A DNA stretch of 47,390 nt, taken from positions 275,809 through 323,198 of the forward strand of contig NZ_AYWO01000001.1 of the NCBI RefSeq assembly GCF_000502955.1. Reading direction: 5' to 3'. The DNA is from Mesorhizobium sp. LNHC252B00. Lineage in GTDB: Bacteria; Pseudomonadota; Alphaproteobacteria; Rhizobiales; Rhizobiaceae. The position numbers and the translations under genes were made by a program. Of this stretch, positions 8,382 to 18,190 are shown in pieces. The notes beneath the pieces were generated by a model that was given only the letters and a program-made list of their open reading frames with translations, was not told the DNA's origin and searched no databases. Numbering within the stretch: position 1 is the stretch's first letter; every line of letters begins with the position of its first letter.

Positions 8382-8424
8382 ATACACAGAAACGACTGTG
8401 CGAATGCCGGTTTACAGGACAATT

Positions 8425-8438
8425 TGGTAGCGCTACCA
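8425..8438. promoter_or_regulatory. LacI-family operator
   Basis: TGGTAGCGCTACCA is a perfect 14-base even palindrome with the central CG typical of LacI-family operators. It lies 44 bases after the LacI-type gene and about 250 bases before the binding-protein start. It is the natural target of the regulator at 7353. Confidence 0.72.
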
Positions 8439-8476
8439 TTTTCCGCTGAGCAGATGGGCGCGCAGCGGGGTGCGGC

Positions 8477-8523
8477 TGTTTATTATACATAAGCGACAAC
8501 TAATTCTTGTTTATTATGGATAA
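8477..8523. repeat. Two AT-rich direct repeats 31 bases apart
   Basis: TGTTTATTATACATAA (8477-8492) recurs as TGTTTATTATGGATAA (8508-8523), 14 of 16 bases the same. The repeats are 31 bases apart, close to three helical turns. The second copy contains the inverted repeat TATTAT-GG-ATAATA. In a high-GC genome this looks like a second operator pair or an AT-rich promoter element for the gene at 8686. No regulator can be named. Confidence 0.45.
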
Positions 8524-8636
8524 TATGATAGTTTTCGCTCGGCTGGCGGTGACAAGGGGAGGAACTGGGTCGGCCGTCACAGGCGACTAAACGCGTATGC
8601 CAAGGCAAGGAGGTGCCGGCCCGATCGCGTCAATAA

Positions 8637-8651
8637 TTTCGCATAGCGAAA
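8637..8651. promoter_or_regulatory. Inverted repeat in leader of binding-protein gene
   Basis: TTTCGC-ATA-GCGAAA is a perfect six-base inverted repeat 34 bases upstream of the ATG at 8686. It could be an operator or a small leader hairpin. Confidence 0.35.
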
Positions 8652-8685
8652 ACCACAATCAGAACTGCAACTGGGAGGAATATCG

Positions 8686-9813
8686 ATGATCAAGTCACTT
8701 GTTGGTGGCATCGTTGCCGCCACTGCATTCGTCATGCTGAGCTCGTCGGCGATTGCCGCGGGCCCTGAAATCGTCAAGGGCCCGGCAGCGGAGCCGGATT
8801 GCTTCGCGCCCTGGGCCGCGGATACGCAGTTTTTCAAGTTTCCCAAAAAGGACGGCCCATACCGGATCGCGCTCGCCAATGGCTACATCGCCAACACCTG
8901 GCGCATCCAGATGATCCAGACCGCCAAGGCTTACGCAGCGCAAAAGGACGTCGCCGCCAAGTTGAAGGAATTCAAGGTGGTGTCGACCGGCGAGGATGTG
9001 CCGGCGCAGATTTCGGCGATCAACAACTTCATCGATTCCGGCTATGACGCCATTGTCGTCAACGCGCAGAACCCGACCGCTTTCGCGCCGGTCATCAAGC
9101 GCGCCAAGGAGGCCGGTGTCGTGCTGGTTGCCTTCGACAACATTCTCGACACCAAGGACGCCATCAACGTCAATGTCGATCAGAAGGGTCTCGGCGAACT
9201 TTGGGGCAAATGGCTGGTCGACCATATACCCGATGGCGGCAAGATACTTGAGGTACGCGGTGTTGCTGGCACGTCGGTCGATACCGACCGCCACAATGGC
9301 ATCCATGAGGTCTTCGATGCTTCGGGCAAGAAATGGGACGTCACCGAAGTCGCCGGCAAGTGGGATGATCCGACAGCGCAGAAGGTCACGGCTGACGCGA
9401 TCGCCACCAATGGTCCGTTCGTCGGCATTACCGGCCAGGGCGGCGACACTGGCATCGTGCAGGCGATGATCGATGCCAAGCATCCATTCGTGCCGTTCGG
9501 TGGCGAGACCGAAAACGGCTTCCGCAAGTTCTGCGCGGCCCATGCAGCCGACGGGTTGAAATGTTCGTCAGCCGGTACCGGGCCGGCGCAGGTGGCCGTT
9601 GCTATCAAGACCGCGATCGCAGCGCTTGAAGGCAATGTCGTCCCTCAGTCAGTCAAGCTGCCGCTTGCCATCGTCGAGGATCCGAACTTCAAGGCTGGTC
9701 AGGATTTCTTCCCCGACCAATCCGACAATTTCTTCGTCGGCAATTCTTTCCCGACTTGCGGCATCAATTTCACCGCGCAGGAAATCATGGGGCAGACCAA
9801 GGAAAACCAGTAG
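8686..9813 (+). CDS. CUT2 sugar ABC transporter substrate-binding protein
   Basis: The 375-residue periplasmic protein has a signal peptide (MIKSLVGGIVAATAFVMLSSSAIA, cleavage before AGPEI). A ribose-type binding fold follows: YRIALANGYIANTWRIQMIQTA, then the ligand-pocket stretches SGYDAIVVNAQNP, VVLVAFDN and GITGQGGDTGIVQAMIDA. The start has a GGGAGGAAT ribosome binding site. It heads the importer operon and is followed by an 11-bp hairpin before the ATPase, the usual device for making more binding protein than membrane parts. The LacI-type regulator upstream and the kinase remnant downstream suggest gluconate or a related compound; the ligand is not readable from sequence. Confidence 0.92.
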   Translation: MIKSLVGGIVAATAFVMLSSSAIAAGPEIVKGPAAEPDCFAPWAADTQFFKFPKKDGPYRIALANGYIANTWRIQMIQTAKAYAAQKDVAAKLKEFKVVSTGEDVPAQISAINNFIDSGYDAIVVNAQNPTAFAPVIKRAKEAGVVLVAFDNILDTKDAINVNVDQKGLGELWGKWLVDHIPDGGKILEVRGVAGTSVDTDRHNGIHEVFDASGKKWDVTEVAGKWDDPTAQKVTADAIATNGPFVGITGQGGDTGIVQAMIDAKHPFVPFGGETENGFRKFCAAHAADGLKCSSAGTGPAQVAVAIKTAIAALEGNVVPQSVKLPLAIVEDPNFKAGQDFFPDQSDNFFVGNSFPTCGINFTAQEIMGQTKENQ

Positions 9814-9823
9814 GCTGCACAAT

Positions 9824-9848
9824 CGGCGCCGTGGAACCCACGGCGCCG
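9824..9848 (+). terminator. Intra-operon hairpin between binding protein and ATPase
   Basis: CGGCGCCGTGG, loop AAC and CCACGGCGCCG form a perfect 11-bp stem. It begins ten bases after the binding-protein stop and lacks a T-run. It probably stabilises the upstream mRNA or lowers readthrough into the ATPase gene. Confidence 0.6.
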
Positions 9849-9890
9849 ACCACTCGATAGTCTGGTCGTCAAAGTGCCTGGGGAGGGCCG

Positions 9891-11434
<1,544 letters not shown>

Positions 11435-11438
<4 letters not shown>

Positions 11439-12415
11439 AGGATTGGCGCTACTGGCTTGCCGAGCAACGCGGAACGCTGCTGGCATTTGGCATCTTCATC
11501 GTCATGTTCGTCATCTACACCTCGAACCATCCGGCCGGTTTCACCGCCAATGTCGTGCAGACGGCGGCGAACAAGGGCGTGCTGCTCGCCTTCGTCGCCA
11601 TGGCGCAGACGCTGGTGGTGATCACCGCCGGCATCGATCTGTCCGTCGGCATGATCTTCCTGCTCACCAATTGCCTGGCGTCCTGGCTGGTGGTGGGCAC
11701 GCCGATGCAGACGACGCTTGGTGTACTCGCCGTATTGGCGGTAGGTCTGCTGTGCGGGGCGATCAATGGCGCGATCGTCATTTATGGCCGGCTGCAGCCG
11801 ATCGTCGCCACCATTGCCACAGGGGCCGTCTATTACGGCATCGGCCTGTTGCTGCGGCCATTTCCGGGCGGTTCGGTCAATGAGGATTTGGCCGACGCCC
11901 TGACCGGCCGCGTGTTCGGCGTGGTGCCGGCGAGCCTTGTGGTGCTGCTTGCCATCGTGCTGGTGATCTGGGTGCCGTTCAGCCGTTCGGTGCTAGGCCG
12001 CGCCGCTTACGCAGCAGGATCGTCGGAGACGGCGGCCTACATGTCCGGCGTGCCGATAAGGCGTGGCAAGTTCGCCGCCTACACGCTGGCCGGGCTGCTG
12101 GCGGCGATCGGCGGGCTGTTCCTGACCTTCTTCACCTATACGGGCGAGGCGGCCTATGCCAGCGGCAACGCCTACACGCTGTTTTCGATCGCCGCCGTGG
12201 TGCTCGGCGGCGTCTCGCTGTTCGGCGGCAAGGGCAGCGCCATCGGCGCGATCTTCGGCGCGCTGGCCTTCCGCACCATTGGCGACCTTTTGTTCGTCTT
12301 CGATTTCGATCCGCTCTGGCAGCCGCTGTTCCAGGGCGTTATCCTGCTGGTCGCCGTCAGCCTCGGCGCCTTCGCTTTGTTTCGGGTCCGCAACCGGCTG
12401 GAGTGGTTCCTGTGA
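11435..12415 (+). CDS. CUT2 sugar ABC transporter permease 1
   Basis: This 326-residue membrane protein of the RbsC family has eight to ten hydrophobic segments. Family marks are VVITAGIDLSVGMIFLLTN near TM2-TM3 and the coupling-loop region YAAGSSETAAYMSGVPIRRGKFAAYTLAGL. The C-terminal AAVVLGGVSLFGGKGSAIGAIFGAL is the conserved BPD_transp_2 motif. It overlaps the ATPase by ATGA and the second permease by GTGA, which implies translational coupling. It probably forms the membrane channel as a heterodimer with the protein at 12412. Confidence 0.92.
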
Positions 12416-13398
12416 GCGAAACGACGCTTGGCGGCATTGCCGGCCGCATGCCCAGATTCATCCGCCGCGCCGATCCGGCGGTGCTGACCGCCTTTGCCTG
12501 CATCGTGCTTCTGCTGTTCCTCGGCAGCCTCTATTCCGGAAGCTTCCTGTCGCCTGAATATCTCTTGCAGCAGCTCAAGGTCGCCTCGTTCCTCGGTGTC
12601 ATCGCCACCGGCATGATGTTGGTCGTCCTGCTCGGCCAGATCGACCTGTCGGTACCCTGGTCCATGGCGGCGGGCGCGATGATGGCCTGCGCGGCGGCCG
12701 CCTATGGCCCGGCCGGGGTGGTGCTGGCGATCCCGTTCGGCATTCTCTGCGGTGTGCTGATCGGTATCGTCAACGGCATCGGCGTCGCCTACCTGCGTAT
12801 CCCGTCGATGATCATCACGCTGGCCACCAACGCCGTCGCGCAAGGGCTGATGGTCGTCTATACCGGCGGCTTCTCGCCACAGGATTCGGCGACGGGCGCA
12901 ATGCGCTACCTGGCGACCGGCTTCGCCATTCCGGGCGTTCCCAACGCGGTCATCATCTGGGCGCTGATCGGCGCTGCAATGGTGTTCGTGCTGACCCGCA
13001 CCAGTTTCGGCCGCACCGTCTACGGCATCGGCAACCGCGAGCGCGCCGCCTATCTCTCCGGCATCGACACACGGCGCGTGGTGATGATCGCTTTCGCGGT
13101 ATCGGGCGGGCTCTCCGCGTTCGGCGGCGTGCTGCTCGCCGGCTATGCCTCCAAGGCGGCGCAGTCGATGGGCGATGCCTATCTGCTGCCATCGATCGCA
13201 GCTGTCGTGCTTGGCGGCACCTCGATCCTGGGCGGGCGCGGCTCGTATCTGGGCACCGTCGCCGGTGTCATCCTGATCACCCTGCTGCAATCCATCCTGT
13301 CGGTCATGCAGATGCCGGAGGCGGGGCGGCAGATCATCTACGGCGTCGTCATCGTCGCCATGCTGCTGCTCTACGGCCGCGCGCCGGCAAGCCGCTGA
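12412..13398 (+). CDS. CUT2 sugar ABC transporter permease 2
   Basis: The 328-residue second RbsC-type permease starts at the GTG at 12412, which overlaps the previous stop as GTGA with GGAG nine bases upstream; a GTG three codons earlier is less likely. Conserved marks are MLVVLLGQIDLSVPWSMAAGAM, the coupling stretch YGIGNRERAAYLSGIDTRRVVMIAFAVSG and SIAAVVLGGTSILGGRGSYLGTVAGV. Like its partner it has about nine membrane segments. It is followed after two bases by the broken gluconokinase, so the kinase was part of the same transcript. Confidence 0.92.
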   Translation: MSETTLGGIAGRMPRFIRRADPAVLTAFACIVLLLFLGSLYSGSFLSPEYLLQQLKVASFLGVIATGMMLVVLLGQIDLSVPWSMAAGAMMACAAAAYGPAGVVLAIPFGILCGVLIGIVNGIGVAYLRIPSMIITLATNAVAQGLMVVYTGGFSPQDSATGAMRYLATGFAIPGVPNAVIIWALIGAAMVFVLTRTSFGRTVYGIGNRERAAYLSGIDTRRVVMIAFAVSGGLSAFGGVLLAGYASKAAQSMGDAYLLPSIAAVVLGGTSILGGRGSYLGTVAGVILITLLQSILSVMQMPEAGRQIIYGVVIVAMLLLYGRAPASR

Positions 13399-13400
13399 CA

Positions 13401-13956
13401 GTGGGCGAAAGGCCAGCACAGGCGCCAATTGGCGCTCCCGGCTCATTGCCTCAAGCCATCGTGGTGATGGGCGTCGCCGGCTGCGGCAAGTCGGCCGTCG
13501 GTATTGCACTGGCGGCCGCGCTGGGCGTTACCTTTATCGAGGGTGACGGGCTGCACCCGCCGGAAAATGTCGCGCGCATGGCCAGCGGCGAGCCACTCAC
13601 CGATCAACTTCGTGAAGGCTGGCTTGACGCGATCGGCGAGCGCATCGCCGCGTCGGTAGGGCAGGGCGAAGGCGTGATTGCCGCCTGCTCGGCGCTGAAG
13701 CGCAGCTATCGCGCGCGCTTTCTGCCCTGCGATCGTCTTCCTCTATCTGCAGATCGACGCTGACACGGCCAAGTGGCGTGTCGGCAGCCGCAAGGGCCAT
13801 TTCATGCCGGCAAGCCTCGTCGACCGCCAGTTCGCTATCCTAGAGCCGCCGACAGCGGATGAGAGGGCCTTGACGCTCGATGCGACCCGCCCGGTCAGCG
13901 AACTCGTCAGTGCCGCCGTCCAGCAGCTACGCCGGTCGATAGGAATTTTTTCTTGA
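13401..13956 (+). pseudogene. gntK: Gluconokinase, frameshifted
   Basis: The gene would encode a GntK-type kinase that phosphorylates gluconate to 6-phosphogluconate. The first part (13401 to about 13725) holds the P-loop MGVAGCGKSAVG, then FIEGDGLHPPENVARMASGEPLTD and the CSALKRSYR motif. From about 13726 the protein continues in the next frame as PAIVFLYLQIDADTAKWRV, then RKGHFMPASLVDRQFAILEPP, ending at the TGA at 13954-13956. Aligning YRAR...PAIVFLYL with E. coli GntK from memory (YRDLLREGNPNLSFIYL) suggests a net loss of about eight bases at 13715-13726. The unshifted frame stops after 120 codons. It may be a true pseudogene or an assembly error. The GTG at 13401 lies two bases after the permease stop. 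Confidence 0.85.
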
Positions 13957-14012
13957 TTCCGTGACCTCAGCTATGGTACATATTCGCCTATGGTGCTGAT
14001 TTGCGCCAGTGA

Positions 14013-14038
14013 CCCGCCGCACAGGCGGGTTTTCGTTT
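14013..14038 (+). terminator. Rho-independent terminator of the importer operon
   Basis: CCCGCC, loop GCACA and GGCGGG form a 6-bp GC stem followed directly by TTTTCGTTT. It lies 56 bases after the end of the gluconokinase remnant and closes the operon. Confidence 0.8.
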
Positions 14039-14046
14039 CCGTCAGC

Positions 14047-14266
14047 CTACGCGCCGGCAAAGGCTCCGAAGGAACCCGTTAACCCGAGTTCGTTGCCCTG
14101 AACCGGATCGTAGGCGACCCAGCGGCCTGCCACCGGATGCGCGGCGAGCTGCAGGCGGCAGCGATGGCGGAGCCGCCAGCAAACCCTCGAACAGTTTGCG
14201 CGCATCGGTGCCTTCACCAAGCACAGCGTGGGTGGCGGCGGCGTAAGCAGGGAATTCCTTGCGCAT
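14047..14266 (-). pseudogene. Multiply frameshifted gene remnant, unrecognised
   Basis: On the minus strand three frames each give a protein-like piece in the order expected of one decayed gene. The first is EFPAYAAATHAVLGEGTDAR followed by KLFEGLLA. The second, in the next frame, is GGSAIAAA. The third, in another frame, is LQLAAHPVAGRWVAYDPVQG continuing to NELGLTGSFGAFAGA and a TAG at 14047-14049. A further piece in another frame (IEVSLVAPYAQ) may lie just upstream, at about 14270-14300. I do not recognise the family. It lies downstream of the Rrf2 gene on the same strand. Either the gene has decayed or this stretch contains clustered sequence errors. Confidence 0.45.
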
Positions 14267-14319
14267 ATGGCGCTACAAGCGAAACCTCGATACGCGGCGG
14301 CAGATTGGCAGTCGGTGGT

Positions 14320-14769
14320 CTAGATCTGTGACGTCAGTTCGACGGGGAAATCATCATTGTCGGCATCGCGCATGGCGGCGAGGCTGCGATTGTCCAGCAC
14401 TTCGGCGATCGCCTGCCGCACCTCCAGCATCATCTGCCGGACCTGGCAGGTGGCCTCGTCGCAGTCGTCGCAGCGCTGATACTGCGTGCGGCTGGCGCAG
14501 GGGATCGGCGCCAGCGGCCCGTCAAGCACCCGCACGACATGGCCGATCTTGATTTCAGAGGCCGGCCTGGCGAGGCGATAGCCGCCTTCCTTGCCCTTGC
14601 GGCTCTGGACGAACCCGGCATTTCGCAACTCGCCCAGGATGGCATCGAGGAATTTCTTCGGAATATTGTTGGCCACCGCGATGTCGTTGACGAAGGCCAA
14701 TTGGCCCAGTGGCAGGCCAGACAGATGCACGAGGGCCTTGAGGCCGTATTTGCCTTTTTTTGTCAGCAT
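14320..14769 (-). CDS. Rrf2-family transcriptional regulator
   Basis: The 149-residue regulator has the Rrf2 winged helix at its N-terminus: KKGKYGLKALVHL, then IPKKFLDAILGELRNAGFV and the wing SRKGKEGGYRLARP. The C-terminal part has four cysteines at about residues 91, 100, 103 and 108 (C-x8-C-x2-C-x4-C), which differs from the C-x5-C-x5-C of IscR. It may bind a metal or Fe-S cluster or sense a thiol; this is unproven. The ATG at 14769 places the winged helix at the very N-terminus; a longer open frame upstream is not protein-like. It follows the sulfate import cluster on the same strand, so sulfur-responsive control of that cluster is the best guess. A CAAACA-N7-TGTTTG inverted repeat at 14893-14911 lies upstream and may be a binding site. 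Confidence 0.87.
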   Translation of the reverse strand: MLTKKGKYGLKALVHLSGLPLGQLAFVNDIAVANNIPKKFLDAILGELRNAGFVQSRKGKEGGYRLARPASEIKIGHVVRVLDGPLAPIPCASRTQYQRCDDCDEATCQVRQMMLEVRQAIAEVLDNRSLAAMRDADNDDFPVELTSQI

Positions 14770-14970
14770 GCCCAGATCACCCCATTGAGGCCCCAACCAC
14801 TCGCATCTGGCGACTGTTTGTGTGCAAATAATGACGTTTTTGCCGTGCGGCGATATTTCGCGAAAACAAGGCGCCGAATGGCATGTTAGGCGCAAACACG
14901 TTGATTGTTTGTAACGTTTTGCACGGATGACGCCGATATCTCGCTGAAAACCGGGTTGCCGGAGCACAAA

Positions 14971-15005
14971 ATGAAGAAAGCCGGCAAGGTGCCGGCTTTC
15001 TTCAT
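14971..15005 (-). terminator. Perfect 15-bp inverted repeat ending the sulfate operon
   Basis: ATGAAGAAAGCCGGC and GCCGGCTTTCTTCAT form a perfect 15-bp stem with a five-base loop. It lies 21 bases past the stop of the binding protein at 15027. On the minus strand TTTTG follows the stem. It separates that gene from the Rrf2 regulator and could act in both directions. Confidence 0.75.
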
Positions 15006-15026
15006 TTGCTCCGGATGTTTGTGCCG

Positions 15027-16013
15027 TCAGCGGCTGCCATAGGTCTGGTCGAGCAGGCCGCCGGCGGCGAAATGCTCCTTCTGCACCTTGTCCCAGCCGC
15101 CAAAAACGCCTTCCACGGTCAGCAGCCGGATATCGGGGAAGTCGGCCTTGTATTTCGTCGCCACAGCGCTGTCGCGGGCTCGCAGGCCGTTGCGGGCGGC
15201 GACGTCCTGGCCCTCCGGCGTGTAGAGGAAGTCGAGATAGGTCTTTGCCAGATCGCGCGTGCCATGCTCGTCGGCGACCTTGTCGACGATGGCGACCGGG
15301 AATTCGGCCAGCAGACTGACAGAGGGAGTGACCTGCTCGAATTTGTCATCGCCATACTCCTTGCGGATGCCGCGCGTCTCGGACTCGAAGGTGATCAGCA
15401 CATCGCCGATCTCGCGCTGCACGAAGGTGGTGGTCGCGGCGCGGCCGCCAGTGTCGAAGATCGGCACGTTGTTGAACAGCTTGGTGATGAACTCCTTCAC
15501 CTTGGCGTCGTCGCCCTTAAAGGCTTCCTTGGCATAGGCGGTAGCCGCCAGATAGGTGTAGCGCGCATTGCCTGATGTCTTCGGGTTGGGGAAGATCACC
15601 TGCACGTCGTCGCGCACGAGATCGTTCCAGTCCTTGATATGTTTGGGGTTGCCGGCGCGCACCAGGAAGGACGGCAGCGAATAGAAGGGCGAGGCGTTGT
15701 CGGGGAAATCCTTCTGCCAGTCGGCCGAGACCAGGCCCTTCTTGACGAGGAAGTCGATGTCGGTGACCTGGTTAAAGGTGACGACATCGGCAGCGAGGCC
15801 TTCGGCGATGGCACGCGCCTGCGCCGAGGTGCCGGCATGCGACTGGTCGACGGCGACGCCCGGATGGTGCGCGATGAAGGCCCTGTTGATCTGCACGAAC
15901 AGTTCGCGGCCGACATCATAGGATGCGTTGAGCAATTTATCGGCCGACCAGGCTTGGGAGGATGCCAGGAGCAGGCCGGCGACGGTGGCGACGCCGAGGA
16001 AAAATCGCTTCAT
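15027..16013 (-). CDS. Sulfate/thiosulfate ABC transporter substrate-binding protein (second copy)
   Basis: The 328-residue periplasmic protein of the Sbp/CysP family has a signal peptide (MKRFFLGVATVAGLLLASSQAWS). Conserved stretches follow: LNASYDVGRELFVQINRAF, QSHAGTSAQARAIAEGL, DVVTFNQVTD, FPNPKTSGNARYTYLAA and GDVLITFESE. The start is the ATG at 16013, which begins the signal peptide. The oxyanion loop reads QSHAGTSAQAR, while the other copy in this operon has the canonical [11 protein letters not shown], so ligand preference may differ (sulfate versus thiosulfate, or another oxyanion). It is separated from cysA by 235 bases and has its own upstream palindrome, so it may also be expressed separately. 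Confidence 0.9.
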   Translation of the reverse strand: MKRFFLGVATVAGLLLASSQAWSADKLLNASYDVGRELFVQINRAFIAHHPGVAVDQSHAGTSAQARAIAEGLAADVVTFNQVTDIDFLVKKGLVSADWQKDFPDNASPFYSLPSFLVRAGNPKHIKDWNDLVRDDVQVIFPNPKTSGNARYTYLAATAYAKEAFKGDDAKVKEFITKLFNNVPIFDTGGRAATTTFVQREIGDVLITFESETRGIRKEYGDDKFEQVTPSVSLLAEFPVAIVDKVADEHGTRDLAKTYLDFLYTPEGQDVAARNGLRARDSAVATKYKADFPDIRLLTVEGVFGGWDKVQKEHFAAGGLLDQTYGSR

Positions 16014-16040
16014 GAAAACAAGCTCCGGATGCAATTGGTT

Positions 16041-16055
16041 TATGGTCGAACCATA
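16041..16055. promoter_or_regulatory. Palindrome upstream of second sulfate-binding-protein gene
   Basis: TATGGT-CGA-ACCATA is a perfect six-base inverted repeat with a three-base centre, 27 bases before the start codon at 16013. It is a candidate operator in the 235-base gap after cysA. Nothing else is evident in that gap. Confidence 0.45.
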
Positions 16056-16248
16056 GCTGTGGCGCAGGGTGCGCGACGAGGCACGCGAGACGGCTCTGTG
16101 GTTGTGCTGCGAGAAAAGTTATCGGCCGAAACAGCCGGATGCCAGGATTTTCTTCCAAAGAGAGACACCCTTCAGATCTGATCGTGGGCAAGAAGATCGC
16201 ATCGCGATGCTGGGTCCAGAACTGGCTGGAATAGCGCTCGACCGAGTA

Positions 16249-17292
16249 TCAGGCAGGCGGAAACAGCTTCCAGCGGCCGGGACGGAACGCCACCCGGCTT
16301 TTCTGCGCCGCGGGATGATCGACCGGCAGTTCGATTTCCACGCGCTGGCGCTCGCCACCGATCTCGAGTTCGACGCGGCGCGTGCCGGCGACGCGGCGGC
16401 TGGCGGCGACCGTGCCGGCGATGCAGCCGCTGCAGCCATCCAGCAATTCGACATGGTGCGGGCGGAAGTAAAGCGTCGCTTCGCCCGAGGGCTCGTTGGG
16501 CGGCGCGGCAAGCCCGATCGGACGGTCGGCGAGCCAGATCTCGCCATTTTCGACCTTGACCGGAAGCGAGCTCGATTCACCGATGAAGCCGTAGACGAAG
16601 GGCGAGTTGGGCGCGTCATAGATGTCGTCGGCAGTGCCGACCTGCTCGATGCGGCCCTGGCTCATCACCACAACGCGGTCGGCAAGCTCCAGCGCCTCTT
16701 CCTGGTCGTGGGTGACGAAGACGGTGGTGTGGCCGGTGGCGTCGTGGATCTCACGAAGCCAGCGGCGCAATTCCCGGCGCACCTGCGCGTCAAGCGCACC
16801 GAACGGCTCGTCGAGCAGCAGTACCTTGGGTTCGATGGCCATGGCGCGCGCCAGTGCCACGCGCTGGCGCTGGCCGCCGGAGAGCTGCGCCGGATAGCGC
16901 TTTTCGAGCCCGGAAAGCTGGACGAGGTCGAGCAGCTCGGAGGCGCGGCGGCGGATTTCCTGCGCCGGCGGGCGCGACGACCCGTGCCGGACCTTCAGGC
17001 CGAAGCCGATATTGTCGGCCACCGTCATATGCCGGAACAGCGCATAGTGCTGGAAGACGAAGCCGACATTGCGCTCCTGGATCGACTTGTGCGAGGCGTC
17101 CTCGTCGCCGAAGAAGATATTGCCCCGCGTCGGACGCTCCAGACCGGCTATCAGCCTGAGCAGCGTCGTCTTGCCGGAACCGGACGGCCCCAGCAACGCG
17201 ATCAACTCGCCCGACTTGATGTCGAGCGACACGTCATGAAGCGCCGGAAACCGCTCAAACTCCTTGCGTACGTTGGCAACGCGAACTTCCAT
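16249..17292 (-). CDS. cysA: Sulfate/thiosulfate import ATP-binding protein CysA
   Basis: The 347-residue ATPase energises sulfate import. Walker A is GPSGSGKTT (about residues 35-43), followed by the Q-loop FVFQHYALFRHMTVADN typical of CysA, the signature LSGGQRQRVALARAM, Walker B VLLLDEPFGALD and the switch histidine in FVTHDQEEA. The C-terminal third is a TOBE-like regulatory domain (YFRPHHVELL). The ATG has GAGGG six to seven bases upstream. It lies 13 bases after cysW on the same strand. Confidence 0.95.
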   Translation of the reverse strand: MEVRVANVRKEFERFPALHDVSLDIKSGELIALLGPSGSGKTTLLRLIAGLERPTRGNIFFGDEDASHKSIQERNVGFVFQHYALFRHMTVADNIGFGLKVRHGSSRPPAQEIRRRASELLDLVQLSGLEKRYPAQLSGGQRQRVALARAMAIEPKVLLLDEPFGALDAQVRRELRRWLREIHDATGHTTVFVTHDQEEALELADRVVVMSQGRIEQVGTADDIYDAPNSPFVYGFIGESSSLPVKVENGEIWLADRPIGLAAPPNEPSGEATLYFRPHHVELLDGCSGCIAGTVAASRRVAGTRRVELEIGGERQRVEIELPVDHPAAQKSRVAFRPGRWKLFPPA

Positions 17293-17305
17293 GCAAATCC
17301 CTCTG

Positions 17306-18190
17306 TCAGTGCCCGCGCGTCGCGGCGATCTCGGCGCCGTAGCGCATCTCGAGAAGTGTTTTCAAGACCAGCGTGACGAGCGCCAGGCCCGCAAGCAATG
17401 AAGCGACGGCAAAGGCGCCGACAGCGTTGTACTCGTTATAGAGGATTTCGACATGCAGCGGCATGGTGTTGGTCAGGCCGCGTATGTGGCCCGACACGAC
17501 CGACACCGCGCCGAACTCGCCCATAGCACGCGCATTGCACAGGAGTACGCCGTAGAGCAGGCCCCATTTGACGTTGGGCAAGGTCACGTACCAGAAGGTC
17601 TGCCAGCCATTGGCGCCAAGCGAAAGTGCTGCCTCCTCGTCGCCATTGCCCTGTTCCTGCATCAGCGGGATCAGTTCGCGAGCGACGAAGGGGAAGGTGA
17701 CGAAGACGGTGGCCAGCACGATCCCGGGCACGGCAAACAGGATGACGATGCCATGTGCTTTCAGCCAGCTGCCGAGCAACCCCTGGGCGCCGAACAGAAG
17801 CACATAGACGAGCCCCGAAATAACCGGCGAGACCGAGAACGGCAGATCGATCAGGGTGGTCAGGAAGGCCTTGCCCTTGAACTCGAACTTGGCGATCGCC
17901 CAAGCGGCGGAGATGCCGAAGACGATGTTGAGCGGCACCGAAATCGCCGCCACCAGCAGGGTCAGCCGGATCGCCGAGCGCGTGTCGGGATTGCCAAGCG
18001 CTTCGGTATAGGCATCGATGCCCTTGGCGAAGGCTTCGTTGAAGACGATGATCAGCGGCAAGACCAGGAAAATGCCGAGGAAGGCGAAGGCGACAGCCAT
18101 CAGCGCTACACGCGCTGGGCGACTTTCCGTGACCGCCGCCGACCGGCTTCCGTGGTGCGGTTCGTAGGATTTGATCTCGGGATCAGGCAT
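17306..18190 (-). CDS. cysW: Sulfate ABC transporter permease CysW
   Basis: The 294-residue inner-membrane permease has a hydrophilic N-terminal tail and six membrane segments. The CysW-type sequence includes [20 protein letters not shown] and the EAA coupling loop [23 protein letters not shown]. The [15 protein letters not shown] stretch is characteristic of sulfate permeases. Its start overlaps the end of cysT by eight bases, which implies translational coupling. With CysT it forms the channel driven by CysA. Confidence 0.95.
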   Translation of the reverse strand: MPDPEIKSYEPHHGSRSAAVTESRPARVALMAVAFAFLGIFLVLPLIIVFNEAFAKGIDAYTEALGNPDTRSAIRLTLLVAAISVPLNIVFGISAAWAIAKFEFKGKAFLTTLIDLPFSVSPVISGLVYVLLFGAQGLLGSWLKAHGIVILFAVPGIVLATVFVTFPFVARELIPLMQEQGNGDEEAALSLGANGWQTFWYVTLPNVKWGLLYGVLLCNARAMGEFGAVSVVSGHIRGLTNTMPLHVEILYNEYNAVGAFAVASLLAGLALVTLVLKTLLEMRYGAEIAATRGH

